Origin: Tetramitus jugosus
Taxonomy: Eukaryota > Heterolobosea > Eutetramitea > Acrasida > Vahlkampfiidae
Assembly (NCBI GenBank): GCA_937625935.1
Contig: OW569360.1
Location: forward strand, 465,000 to 528,999
DNA length: 64,000 nucleotides
Reading direction: 5' to 3'
The position numbers and the translations under genes were made by a program. The notes beneath the pieces were generated by a model. That model searched no databases. It had not been told where the DNA came from and saw nothing but the letters and a program-made list of their open reading frames with translations. Shown here piece by piece: positions 1 through 10,126 of the stretch (position 1 is its first letter; each line of letters starts with the position of its first letter).

Positions 1-894
1 GTCGACCTCTTACCAAACAAAGACTCCTCGACTCCTCCAACTAAGAAGAGATCAGTGGGTCGATGGAGAGTACTCAAGCTTGGATCATACATGCCATCCA
101 TTATGGTTCTCATTTTGACTCCTATCTTTTTCTCTGCATTTATCATGATACTGATCGAGTGGGACAAGAAAAGCAAGACAAAACTCAATCGAAAGCAGAG
201 GAATTATGCCTACGTTGGAACATTTCTCGGTGGTTTCTTACTATTGATGAGTGTTGCATACTATTACACGAATAGTTTAAGGTGTGGAACTCTTCAGTTC
301 TTGAGAATGAAGGGTGAAGATATTCAGGTTTACCAGTACATTGAAGACATGAGAGCCAGATTTCCCTATTTGGCCATGCATGTCGAGTGTTATCATTGGG
401 AAACTCGTACGAGATATGTGACGTACACCGATTCTCAGGGCAGAACTCACACCAGAGTTGAGACCTATCAGGTAAAAGTGGTCACATACAGAGAGACTCG
501 AACTCTTGCATTTACCAAAATGACTGATGCTTCACTGCCATTTGGCCTTGATAAGAACACTATGAAAAAGTACATCAAGTTGTACCTGTACAAGGCAATC
601 ATGCTGGGCGATGATATTACACGATTAGCTGTGGAGAATGCTAAGGCCCGAATCGTTATTGACAACCGATACAGAGACACTCATATTTCTTACAGTGATG
701 AGTACTGTATTGATGGATATAGGCACAGAGTAATGGCTGATATTGATGCCGCACAGACTGCTCCTCTGTTCGGCTATGGCTGGTTCTGGCTGTTCACTGT
801 ATTGGGCTTGACACTGCCCTATCGTATATACGTTAACCTTCGATGCCATGCACAAGAGTACACTCTGATCAAAACAGTCTCTGTCATGCCTTAA
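1..894 (+). CDS. TMEM151-like membrane protein, 5' end outside the window
   Basis: The reading frame is open from base 1, so the protein starts upstream of the window; the in-frame GTG at 55 is not a credible start. The visible part has two hydrophobic segments near its start (coded at about 91-165 and 220-270) and one near its end (about 765-825). Between them lies a soluble stretch with the pattern C-Y-H-W-E-T-R-T-R followed by V-T-Y-T-D and T-Y-Q-V-K-V-V-T-Y-R-E. This aromatic/basic pattern resembles the TMEM151 family of poorly characterised multi-pass proteins. The family call rests on remembered motif similarity only; function is unknown. It lies head-to-tail 167 bases before the next gene. 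Confidence 0.6.
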   Translation, partial: VDLLPNKDSSTPPTKKRSVGRWRVLKLGSYMPSIMVLILTPIFFSAFIMILIEWDKKSKTKLNRKQRNYAYVGTFLGGFLLLMSVAYYYTNSLRCGTLQFLRMKGEDIQVYQYIEDMRARFPYLAMHVECYHWETRTRYVTYTDSQGRTHTRVETYQVKVVTYRETRTLAFTKMTDASLPFGLDKNTMKKYIKLYLYKAIMLGDDITRLAVENAKARIVIDNRYRDTHISYSDEYCIDGYRHRVMADIDAAQTAPLFGYGWFWLFTVLGLTLPYRIYVNLRCHAQEYTLIKTVSVMP

Positions 895-1061
895 CAATGT
901 CATTGTTGGGATCCTCTGCACATTACAAAAAATTCACGCTTCATGAAGATTTCTCCTTCGCCCCTTGTTGGTTTTCACATAAAAAGAAAACATCCGACAA
1001 GCAATTTCGCACTCTCCGTTGTGAAAACAACTCTCGCTTTTGGTTTTTCTCTCGTCTCGTG

Positions 1062-2144
1062 ATGATGATTGTCAATGTTTTCTCTCATCTGTGCAACTTT
1101 ATTGTCAGATCGATTCTGTTGCTCTTTAGCACTCTTGCCTTGATTGTGATACTTATTTATGTCTATCCACATCCTCATGTGGACCAATTGGCTCGTAACT
1201 GGCCCAACAAGACTCTCGATGTGCACATTCCAGTGCAAGCACAGTTCCTAAACGTGTCTCTCTCCAATGGAATTCATCTCAATGTGATTGAAGGTGGAAA
1301 ACAACATGAAAAGCTATTGATGTTGTTGCATGGATTCCCAGAGACTGCTCTCATTACGTGGGGTCACCTCATTGATCGTTTTATCGATGAGGGATATCAT
1401 GTGATTGCACCAGATATGCGTGGTTATAACCAGAGCTCGAAACCTCAGGGTAGAGCCTCTTATTCGATGGAAATTCTGGCAACAGATGTTCAATTGTTGA
1501 TTACGGAGCATGCAGGCAAGCAGAAGGCAACAGTGTTTGGAGTGGATTGGGGTGGTATTGTCGCATGGCAATTCAGTCAACAGTATCCACAGCACTTGGA
1601 GATGTTTATTAACTCGATTTTGTACTTTAATTTGGAGAAGGCAAATACCCAGGCTGAACTGAGACAAGTTGCAAAGAGTTGGTACGTTTTCTTCTTGCAA
1701 TTGAAGGGAATTGCAGAGGGAGCCATCTCAAGGAACGATTTTGCACTGTTGTTTAATGTGGCACGATTCGATGACTTGGGCAGAAAGGGATTCTTCTCTC
1801 GAAAGTTGGCTGAACGTTTCCTATCTTCCTACAGAGATGAGAATGGCAACTCAAACTTGCTTTATCCAATCAATTACTACAGAGACTATGTTCTGAACGT
1901 TGTGATGAATCCAAAGCCAAAAGAGTCAAACATCCAGGTTGCAGTCCCTACTCTCATCATTTATCCAGAGAGAGACCATTATGTGGAAAAGGAACTCGCA
2001 AGACAAACATTTGAGCAAATGGTGGCTCCATCCATCAAGAAACACAGCCGATACGTCATCATTGACTCCAGTCATTGGATGACTCTCGAAAAACCTGACT
2101 TGCTGTTCGAAACAGTTCGTTCCTTCCTCAAGCAACAACTCTAA
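1062..2144 (+). CDS. Membrane-anchored alpha/beta hydrolase, epoxide-hydrolase-like
   Basis: A 360-residue protein. I chose the ATG at 1062 because the longer frame back to 843 would overlap the preceding gene. Residues about 8-32 are one hydrophobic segment, probably a signal anchor, and the catalytic domain follows. The H-G-F-P-E oxyanion-hole motif and the nucleophile elbow F-G-V-D-W-G-G (Asp162) mark the epoxide hydrolase/haloalkane dehalogenase branch, in which Asp rather than Ser is the nucleophile. A late Y-P-E-R-D-H segment and S-S-H-W-M-T-L-E-K-P-D supply the acid and the catalytic His. The layout matches animal EPHX3/4-type enzymes. Substrate is unknown; another alpha/beta hydrolase activity remains possible. 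Confidence 0.8.
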   Translation: MMIVNVFSHLCNFIVRSILLLFSTLALIVILIYVYPHPHVDQLARNWPNKTLDVHIPVQAQFLNVSLSNGIHLNVIEGGKQHEKLLMLLHGFPETALITWGHLIDRFIDEGYHVIAPDMRGYNQSSKPQGRASYSMEILATDVQLLITEHAGKQKATVFGVDWGGIVAWQFSQQYPQHLEMFINSILYFNLEKANTQAELRQVAKSWYVFFLQLKGIAEGAISRNDFALLFNVARFDDLGRKGFFSRKLAERFLSSYRDENGNSNLLYPINYYRDYVLNVVMNPKPKESNIQVAVPTLIIYPERDHYVEKELARQTFEQMVAPSIKKHSRYVIIDSSHWMTLEKPDLLFETVRSFLKQQL

Positions 2145-2226
2145 ACTGAGAACGTCGAAATAAAGTATACCCTTTGCAGCAGCAAACTCGATCTCCGTCA
2201 AACACAAAAACCAAGGCAAAAAAACG

Positions 2227-3300
2227 ATGACACAAGTTTCCACCATAGTCACGCTGGAGAACATCAAGGAAGCACATGAGAGAATCAAGCCACATGTTCA
2301 CCGGACTCCATTGCTCACTAGCCATTGTTTGAATGACATGACCGTCGATGCTGATGCTGAAGAAGGTGACAGTCAATTGAAGAATAACAAGAAGCAACTG
2401 TATTTGAAGTGTGAGAATTTCAACAAGATTGGAGCTTTCAAGATTAGAGGAGCCACCAATGCTGTTCTCCAGTTGTTGAAGTCTCCTCCTCAGCAGAGTC
2501 ATAGCACTGGTGGTGAATGTCGACACGTTTGTACTCATAGCAGTGGAAATCATGCGCAAGCGCTTGCTTTGGCCGCCAAAATGTTTCAGTTGAACGCACA
2601 CATTATCATGCCTGAAAATGCACCAATTGTAAAGCGCAATGCTGTTGAGTTGACTTATGGCGCCAAAGTGTATTTGTCGGGGAATAGTCAGCAGTCGAGA
2701 GAAGAGACTTGTGAGCGTGTGATACAGGAGACTGGGGCTCACTTTATTCACCCATATGATAATGACCATGTGATAGCAGGTCAGGGAACTGTATTGTTAG
2801 AGATGCTGGAGCAATTGAGAGAAGAAACAGGGGATCCAGAAGCCACGTTCGATGCTATTATCTGTCCTGTTGGTGGTGGAGGGCTAATGTCTGGAGTTTC
2901 AATTGCATCTAGAGGACTGCTTGGAGATGGTGTAAAGATATTTGGAGTGGAACCTGAGAAGGCCAATGATGCACAACGATCCATGCAAAAGGGATGCATC
3001 GTGGAGAATGAGCAACCACCACAGACAATCTGTGACGGACTCAAGACCAATCTGAAGCCAAGAACATGGCAATATATCAATCAAAATGTTGACCAAATTT
3101 TCTCAGTGTCAGACGAAGAAGTGACAAGAGCTATGAAACTCGTTTTTGAGAGAATGAAGATTGTGATTGAGCCATCAAGTGCCACAGTTGTAGCAGCGGC
3201 TCTATTTCATCCTGAATTGAGACAAATGTCATTGTCTAGGATTGGTTTAGTGATCAGCGGAGGTAATTGTGATCTCGATCACCTACCATGGTTGAATTGA
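2227..3300 (+). CDS. PLP-dependent serine racemase / threonine dehydratase
   Basis: A 357-residue fold-type II PLP enzyme. Lys72 in G-A-F-K-I-R-G-A is the Schiff-base lysine, S-S-G-N-H-A-Q-A is the substrate/cofactor loop and V-G-G-G-G-L-M-S-G binds the PLP phosphate. The C-terminal V-I-S-G-G-N-C-D is the usual end of the catalytic domain. There is no regulatory ACT domain, so the length and architecture fit eukaryotic serine racemase or catabolic threonine dehydratase (racemisation and/or deamination of Ser/Thr). A hydrophilic insertion at about residues 38-52 is unusual. Sequence reading cannot separate the two activities. Only 82 bases separate it from the preceding gene. Confidence 0.9.
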   Translation: MTQVSTIVTLENIKEAHERIKPHVHRTPLLTSHCLNDMTVDADAEEGDSQLKNNKKQLYLKCENFNKIGAFKIRGATNAVLQLLKSPPQQSHSTGGECRHVCTHSSGNHAQALALAAKMFQLNAHIIMPENAPIVKRNAVELTYGAKVYLSGNSQQSREETCERVIQETGAHFIHPYDNDHVIAGQGTVLLEMLEQLREETGDPEATFDAIICPVGGGGLMSGVSIASRGLLGDGVKIFGVEPEKANDAQRSMQKGCIVENEQPPQTICDGLKTNLKPRTWQYINQNVDQIFSVSDEEVTRAMKLVFERMKIVIEPSSATVVAAALFHPELRQMSLSRIGLVISGGNCDLDHLPWLN

Positions 3301-3340
3301 ATGAAATAAATTCTGATATTTATCTTCAATACCTACAGTA

Positions 3341-4330
3341 TTAGTTAGGTATATATTGTAGACTGGCTGGGGTCTTACCGGATGGAATATTGACTTTCGA
3401 TACTTGTTTCAGCTCTCTTCCATTGAAGGAATACCCAACAAAATCCATTGGAGCCTGTGGTTCATCGATCGACATAAATGCATAAATAATTCGGTTTACA
3501 TAGTCAATCGGTGTCATATTGGCCAGTATTTTGACATAATCATCAAATGTTCCATATGCATTCGTTTCACCAGTCACACCATCCAACGTAACCAGAGTAC
3601 GAGAGTATGTGTTGTTACTGCCCACAATTAAACCGATTCCAGTCATCAATGCTGTCTTCGGGTCATAGTACATGCTCTGCATCTTAAACTTGTTTGACAG
3701 AGCATCAAACTTGATGACTGCTCTATCAACATCGATTCCGAACAAGGATGGAAACGTGCTTCGTGCACCCAATTCCAACCACAGAACACCATTCTGAGGA
3801 TCAAAAGCAGACGCACTACCAGAGAGCATGTCCAGCGCATCGAACTGTATCAAAACATCAAGCTTTCCAGTCTTTGGAATCACTCTTAGCACCGTATGAG
3901 TGTTATTCGTAGCTGGAGCGAGCTTTCCACTCACATACACGTGGCCATTTCTAGGATCCACGTTGCAAGTCTCTCCAAAACCCAGAAAGACCGTTGTAAC
4001 AAAAGGAAGGACAACTGAGGATAGCGTATGACCAGTATTCACATCCAATCCAATCAATTGCAGCGCTTGAGAGGTTGTATTCAGACCAATCAAATAAAAA
4101 ATTTCATTTGTCAGATCCATGCTTGACAGCTGCTGAGGGAACACGACATCGGAGAGCTCAGGCCTTGTTTCAGAATTGATAAACTTTCCAGTCAACGGAT
4201 CAAATGTGGCAAGCTTTGTTGGTTGTCTTTGAATTCCAACCAGAGTCGCATGAGTGCACATGCTCAAAATGAGCAGCAGCGTAGTCAACAACAAGAAGGC
4301 AACTGTGGATTGTTTTGGCGCCATTTTCAC
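3341..4330 (-). CDS. Secreted beta-propeller-like protein
   Basis: A 329-residue protein with a clear signal peptide (first about 28 residues, hydrophobic core rich in Leu, ending near T-H-A). The mature part repeats strand-like units with D-P-x-x-G-x-V-Y, L-D-V-N-T-G and L-D-G-V-T-G motifs, typical of propeller proteins that read out per-blade 'D..TG' turns (PQQ/NHL/SMP-30-like). No catalytic residues are identifiable. Several N-x-T/S sites suggest glycosylation, so it is likely extracellular or lysosomal. It is transcribed divergently from the FHA gene across only 150 bases. It converges with the serine racemase gene (41 bases apart). Confidence 0.6.
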   Translation of the reverse strand: MKMAPKQSTVAFLLLTTLLLILSMCTHATLVGIQRQPTKLATFDPLTGKFINSETRPELSDVVFPQQLSSMDLTNEIFYLIGLNTTSQALQLIGLDVNTGHTLSSVVLPFVTTVFLGFGETCNVDPRNGHVYVSGKLAPATNNTHTVLRVIPKTGKLDVLIQFDALDMLSGSASAFDPQNGVLWLELGARSTFPSLFGIDVDRAVIKFDALSNKFKMQSMYYDPKTALMTGIGLIVGSNNTYSRTLVTLDGVTGETNAYGTFDDYVKILANMTPIDYVNRIIYAFMSIDEPQAPMDFVGYSFNGRELKQVSKVNIPSGKTPASLQYIPN

Positions 4331-4480
4331 TTTGTTTGCTTAGACACGATAGATTTCCAAAGTTTTCTAGAATTCTGAACCACCCAGAGAAACACAGAGA
4401 GAAAAGCTTCTTTCTTTCTTTGGTCGCACACAAGAAACAAAGCATAATATTCTTCAATCGATACACTCACAAAAACAAAC

Positions 4481-7130
4481 ATGTCACACGGCGGCGAAAC
4501 AAGGATCAAAGAGGCTTGTTTAGCTCTCTACAACAAGTCGCATGAAATCTTTCGCATGTTACCCATCTCTGATGAAACCATTATTGGAAGGTAAGTGTTC
4601 ATCACATTCTTGATCTCAAGTGTTTAACTGATTGGATCATGTTCAATAATTGAGTTGATCTTTTTCATCATGTGTTGTCTAACACTAACAACTAACTGTT
4701 CACAGTCAAAGCGATTGTCGAATTGTGATCCACAACAATTCTGAGATTCAACCAAAGCATGTCAAGATTGTCAAAGTGACTACTCCTGGTGATTCTGACA
4801 AGTATTTGATTTTTCGATACAATGAACAGTGCTCTCTGACCATTAATGACAAGGTGGTGAATGACAAGTCTGTTGAGTTGAGGCACAATGATCTCATTGC
4901 AATTGGTACGGTCACTCAAAAGGTGTTTGGATTTAGATGGCACGGTCGACATGTGTCCAGTGGTAAAGCTGTGGATAGCTCCATCGCTTCTTCTTCTGCG
5001 ACATCGAGCCGCAAGAACAAGAAGCAAGAAGCACAGAGTACTGCTCCTACTACTACTGCCGCCCAGAAAGAAATGGCATCATCTAGCAAGTTGCCAAAAC
5101 GCCAACAACAAGCTGTCACAAAGCCTGCTGCTACTGAAGCATCCAAGGACTCAAGTGCCGCCAAGAAGAAAAACAAGGGCAAGGAGATCAAGGACAAGAA
5201 AAAGAAGCAGGAGAAGAACAAGCGTGTTGAATTGGTTGAACATAGTGACTCAGAACAAGAAGAAGAAGAAGAACAACCTGTTGTGGCTCGTGCCAGTGGT
5301 AGCAGTCGTAGTGCAAACAAGGATGTGTCTGAGCCACAACCCATTACTCAATCTCAAACACAGCAAGCTCTCAGTCGTCAGGCATCACCTCCTGCTGAAG
5401 AACAAACACAAATTGCTTCACACATTTTAACGGCTCAACCAGATTCTGAAGATGAGGCAATGTATTCTGAGATTACTGAGATGAATGCTGAATATCCTTT
5501 CACGCAAGTCATGCATGATAGTACAGTTCTCGAGGAAGAGGGTAGCGAGAAGGATGATGCACATACAACTCAATCTCAACATGTAGACTCAATCTTACAC
5601 ATCCAGGAACAGAATGCTCAAGTTGTCGCAAACTCTCCCGAGAACCAAACAGAAGAAGCGGAAGAGTCAACTGCTCCTCCCAAAAGCGCTTCGAGTACAT
5701 TGCCACGTGCCAAGATAGATTTAAAGAGAAAGAGTTCCGAGTTGGACGCAAGCGCCTCCAAAAAGCCTAGACTCACGTCCCAGGATTCTACTCCGTCTCA
5801 ACCCTCTCAAGATTTAGCATCCATGAACTTCGAGCACTTGATTCAAAGTTTCAATACGAATACTATCACTAAGTTGCAAGAACTGACTGCAGAAGTTAAC
5901 AAGCTGCGAGCTGAGAACCAAAATTTGAAACACAGAGCTCATTCTACCGGACAACAGGTTGATGAATCACTAATTAATGAGATTTTACAAGAAAAATTGA
6001 GATATGAGAGTTTGTATGATGACAAGGTGAGCGAGAACTTGCGTTTGCAGGACCAAATGAGAAAGTTGCAACAGAAGAACAGCGATCTTCAAAGAAGCTT
6101 GGGTGAGAGATCCAACATTAGAGTCGATGAATTCCAAAAGATTCAAAACTTGTATCTCCAAGCCAAGAACGATCTGTTGGACAAGGATAAATTATTGAAG
6201 GGTGCTGAAGTTACTCGTAAGAGTTTGGAAGCAAACATGGACAAGGTTCGAAGTGAGAACACTTCACTCCACAAGAAGATTGCGGATATGAACGCTGAGA
6301 TTGACAGATATAAGACCCAAATCATGACCAGAGAATCTCATATGAACCAAACACTTAAGATTAATGTGGAGGCGTGTCATGTGATTGAGGAAGACACACG
6401 TGCCATGTTGTCAGAGTATCATGATATCAGAGAGCAGATAAACTCTCTATTGACAAGAGGCTCTTTAACATTTGCTCGTCGCAAGTTGAACATTTTCACT
6501 CAGACTGCGAACGTGTCCGAAGAAATGGAACCTAAGAGCACTCCACCAATGGCTGAGAACGCACCATCTGATGAGCCAATGGGTACTGATGCATTGAATT
6601 CTGCACCACCTGCCGACAAACCAACAACCACCTCTGTACCAGCCAAACCAAAGCATACCTTTTCGCGCGTCCCACTTCCTCCACCAACAGCCAATAGAGA
6701 CATTGAAGAGGCTAGAAGAATTGCCACACAGAGAGCACCTAGAATCGGATCTCTCGCCTTCACACAAGTGCCTAGAAACAACAATGATACCGCTGTCAAT
6801 CACTCAAGCGGTCCCAACACTGGTGCACCCTTGCCACCAAAGAAGGCCACCAAGGTAACGTTCAAAGATATTGACAATGACAGCGTTTCGATCGTGAGAC
6901 CACTTGGAGAGAGTCCAATTTGGTCAAAGAAGAGATCCAAAGCAGCAGAGCAATCAAGTCAGATGACTCAAGTTACCTTCCCTTTTACTTACGCTCAACA
7001 AAGTCAAAGAGTATCCTCCTCTGATTCGTTGCTCTCTGTGAGTGACCTCAGTGAAGAAGAGGAGAACAACTTGAAAAATTTGCACTTTGACAACTTGTCT
7101 GACAATGACGAGCAAATCTCATTCAGATAA
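4481..7130 (+). CDS. FHA-domain, coiled-coil nuclear protein (two exons)
   Basis: Exon 1 is 4481-4590 and exon 2 is 4706-7130, with a 115-base intron (donor GTAAGT, acceptor CACAG). Splicing restores an N-terminal forkhead-associated domain: the join creates I-I-G-R-S-Q-S-D-C-R-I-V-I, the phosphopeptide-binding signature, followed by I-Q-P-K-H-V-K-I. The 844-residue product then has Lys/Ser- and Glu-rich low-complexity linkers, a long coiled coil (coded at about 5,820-6,400), and a Pro/Ser-rich tail with an acidic end. The domain order (FHA, disordered, coiled coil) suggests a phospho-Thr-dependent scaffold in the nucleus, for example in DNA-damage or mitotic signalling. That role is inference, and no orthologue is recognised. 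Confidence 0.8.
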
Positions 7131-7257
7131 TAAGCAACGTTGTCCACAGTCAGAAATCATGACCATGTTAGAATAAGGAAAAAAAATAACACATCAATAA
7201 ATCGTAGATTATCACCTGCCGCACATTCCCAACAAAAAATCAAAAACAACAAAGAAA

Positions 7258-8358
7258 ATGAAGAAGAACGCAAGAAGGCAATCAAAGAACAACAACCAGT
7301 CAAAGATGGAGCAGCATCAACCCTTGTTGACAACCAAAGTGGAAGATGATGAAGATGAATGGTTTGCCAACAACAATGCTGCTTTGGATGATCTACCACA
7401 ACAACAATTCTTGGAACCTGAACAATCAGCCATTGCCATCACCATTCATGAAAATGGCACAAACAATAATAATAATAATACCAACAACAATAGTAACAAC
7501 AGCAACAACAATACGAGTGATTCTTCCATCTTTAGTTTCTTCACCAACAATATCACTAACAACAGTAGTGGTGGTGGTCATTTTGCCAATTCAATGATCA
7601 CGTCATATATTCAAAACTCACTATTTCAATCCTTTTCCAATGCATTTGCCTCTGATGATCAACAACAACAACAACAAAATAATCAACAAGAAAAGTCATC
7701 TCGAACACCGACTCGTACCATTGTAGGTGGTTTTCTCTCTCAGTACTTTGTTTCGATTGATGAAAAAATCATCTTGTCTCGCATCGTATCCACAGTGTAC
7801 AAGCCCTTCCAGCCCATGAATGACATTTTTATGAATCCTGACTTGTATGGACCATTGATGACTATTTTTAGCTTTGCCATTCTGATGGATTTGTTCTTGT
7901 CTGTGAATCGATTTGATTCGTTCCCTGGTGCTGTCATGTCATTTGCTCTGAGCTCGGTGTTGATTGTGTGGACATTGTTTAGTCTTGTCATGTACGTTGC
8001 TTGTCGAATGTTGTCTGTTCGTGACACAAACTTGGTCAGTGTGTTTAGCACAGTGGGATACAGCATGTTTCCACTGTTGATTGTTGGTTGTTTGAGTGTG
8101 CTGCAATGGGAAGGATTCAAGATTTTGTGTGCTCTCGTGTGGTTGACCATTGGTGTGTTGAGTGCGTTGAATCTTGGAAGGACATTTATGGTTCGTACAC
8201 CAAACAAGATGAATGCGTTGATTATGCTGGGTTTGTCTGTTGTCATACAAATGATTTGTGTGCTTGTTGTGGGTGGTGTTGGTGCTCATTACATTGTGAG
8301 AGCTACTACTCAGGCTGCACCTGACCAAGCTGGTTCGCCGTCAACAGGAACAAAATAA
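7258..8358 (+). CDS. Yip1-domain (YIPF) membrane protein
   Basis: A 366-residue protein; an internal ATG at 7306 is an alternative start. The first half is cytosolic and of low complexity (acidic, then Asn and Gln runs). The second half starts with the Yip1 signature N-P-D-L-Y-G-P and has five hydrophobic segments, the standard Yip1 topology. YIPF proteins work in ER-Golgi membranes with Rab/Ypt GTPases. The motif D-L-Y-G-P-L together with the long N-terminus resembles the YIPF3/4/5 group, but the subgroup is not certain. Confidence 0.8.
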   Translation: MKKNARRQSKNNNQSKMEQHQPLLTTKVEDDEDEWFANNNAALDDLPQQQFLEPEQSAIAITIHENGTNNNNNNTNNNSNNSNNNTSDSSIFSFFTNNITNNSSGGGHFANSMITSYIQNSLFQSFSNAFASDDQQQQQQNNQQEKSSRTPTRTIVGGFLSQYFVSIDEKIILSRIVSTVYKPFQPMNDIFMNPDLYGPLMTIFSFAILMDLFLSVNRFDSFPGAVMSFALSSVLIVWTLFSLVMYVACRMLSVRDTNLVSVFSTVGYSMFPLLIVGCLSVLQWEGFKILCALVWLTIGVLSALNLGRTFMVRTPNKMNALIMLGLSVVIQMICVLVVGGVGAHYIVRATTQAAPDQAGSPSTGTK

Positions 8359-9113
8359 GATGGATGAATGCTGCACGCACTTTCAATTATAAAAGAGAAT
8401 TTACTTAGTTCAAATGATGGATCTCTAGTAAGAGAACCATCATCACTCTCTTATCAAGGCCTAAGATCCCATATATGGTAGAACAGTGTCCCAGATACCA
8501 GAGCATATCAGAACGATCAATCGACTGATTCCACCAAGAACAAACTCTTCTCAAAATTGCAATCCGCCAAATATTGGAACATCACAGTTCTGAAATCTTG
8601 TGTCTCAATCTCGTCTTGGACAAGATCTCTGATATCCTGGGCGTACTTTTCTCTCGCATATTCGCATCCAAAATATACTCGACTTCACCCTCTTTTGGTT
8701 TGAACCAAAAGGATAGAAGATGTCGTTTACCTAAAAGGGCATGAATGCATGTCTCTGTTCATAGGAGTGGCCCTTTCACTGGAACAACCAACAAGTGAAA
8801 GTCGCAATGAGAAGCAGGCTCTCGTACCTTATGCACTGTAAACAACACACCTGGTGTCATACCCACCTCCCTCTACTCGCGCATGTCACCTTCGATTACT
8901 CCGGCTAATCCTGTCGGGATTTGCACATTTTTTCAGTTGGTACTTTGAGTGTCAAACGTTTCTGCGCCAATTCTTCACACACCCAGCACGCTTGCAAACT
9001 TTTTTTTCTCTTGGAAGCAAAAATCTCATTCCACACACACAAACAAACAACTACCCATTCTCAATCCAATAAACAACAACAACAACAAACAAGTTGATAT
9101 TGTTACTTTAACC
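8359..9113. other. Intergenic region, no gene seen
   Basis: This 755-base gap is long for this part of the window. It holds no convincing reading frame. A short inverted repeat (9-base arms, TTGG core) sits near 8693-8712, and CA/CAA-rich sequence precedes the elongase start, as expected for a 5' leader. Confidence 0.5.
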
Positions 9114-10043
9114 ATGTCAGACATTCAAACAAGAATCCTAGACTTTGTGGACACGAACATGATGCCACACTTGGACAAGTATGTGCTCCAAACGGATGCA
9201 TTCAAGACTTATCACTCAGTCTTGTCGAAACCAACCATTCTTAACAAACTCCTCAATGAGTACACTCACATTTTGCCATGGGTCTCTGTTGCCCTCTACC
9301 TGCTCATGGTTTTTGGTCTGCCAAAACTTTTGGCGCCAAAAAAAACGGACGGACCTCAAGGCGCCAAATCCGTACGCAAGCCAGTTTCTGGATTTTTGAA
9401 ATTTTTGATGGCATCACACAACTTGTTTTTGTGCTTGTTGAGCGCAGCTATGATTGCTTGCGCTGCCCTTCCATTTGTCTACAGGTCATCCAAGAGAGCG
9501 AACTGGTTGTTGAGCATTTGCGACACTGAGCACATTTTGTTTGCTGACAGTCCAATGCACTTTTGGGCCCTCATTTTTGTCTACTCCAAGTACTATGAGC
9601 TTTTGGACACTTTGTTCTTGATTATTAAGAATCCTGAGAGAAAGGTACCATTCTTGCACTATTATCATCACACCACTGTTCTCTTGTTCAGTTGGTATGC
9701 TGCCTACTACAACTTTACTGTTGGTTACTGGTTCGGATTGATCAATGGAACTGTGCACATGTTCATGTACTATTACTACTTTTTGACCGAGTTGGGCTAT
9801 AGACCTACTTGGGCCAAGCCATTGACCATGCTCCAAATCTCTCAAATGTTTGCCGGTTTGTTCTTGAACGGAACATGGGCCTACCAATTCCTTGCCAAGG
9901 AACAGAATTGTGAGTGCAAGAACCCTAATGCAATCATGATCTCTGCAGCTGTCATGTACGCCAGTTATCTGTACTTGTTTGTCAGCTTCTTTATCGGAAG
10001 ATACTCTACCAACAACAATAAGAAGACTGTCAAGTCTGACTAA
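9114..10043 (+). CDS. ELO-family very-long-chain fatty acid elongase
   Basis: A 309-residue multi-pass ER protein; the ATG at 9114 follows a CAA-rich leader, and the open frame upstream is not needed. The hallmark histidine box H-Y-Y-H-H-T-T is present, flanked by the conserved K-Y-Y-E-L-L-D-T-L-F and by N-G-T-V-H-M-F-M-Y-Y-Y-Y. About seven hydrophobic segments are visible. The enzyme is the condensing 3-ketoacyl-CoA synthase of fatty-acid elongation (malonyl-CoA plus acyl-CoA). The box has the HxxHH form with Tyr-Tyr spacing. A Lys-containing C-terminus (K-K-T-V-K-S-D) may be a retrieval signal. Substrate chain length cannot be read. Confidence 0.92.
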   Translation: MSDIQTRILDFVDTNMMPHLDKYVLQTDAFKTYHSVLSKPTILNKLLNEYTHILPWVSVALYLLMVFGLPKLLAPKKTDGPQGAKSVRKPVSGFLKFLMASHNLFLCLLSAAMIACAALPFVYRSSKRANWLLSICDTEHILFADSPMHFWALIFVYSKYYELLDTLFLIIKNPERKVPFLHYYHHTTVLLFSWYAAYYNFTVGYWFGLINGTVHMFMYYYYFLTELGYRPTWAKPLTMLQISQMFAGLFLNGTWAYQFLAKEQNCECKNPNAIMISAAVMYASYLYLFVSFFIGRYSTNNNKKTVKSD

Positions 10044-10126
10044 ATTAAACCACTGTTGAATTCTTATGATTTTGCATGTTTGTTTTTATTTGTGGTTGTG
10101 GAATATCATATTACTGTCACTTCAAT

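Noticed and set aside
55-894. GTG at 55 as a start codon of the first gene
   Set aside because: The frame is open to base 1 and nuclear genes here start with ATG, so the gene is cut by the window edge.
843-1061. N-terminal extension of the epoxide-hydrolase-like protein
   Set aside because: It overlaps the end of the preceding gene, has no conserved features, and the ATG at 1062 precedes a proper signal anchor.
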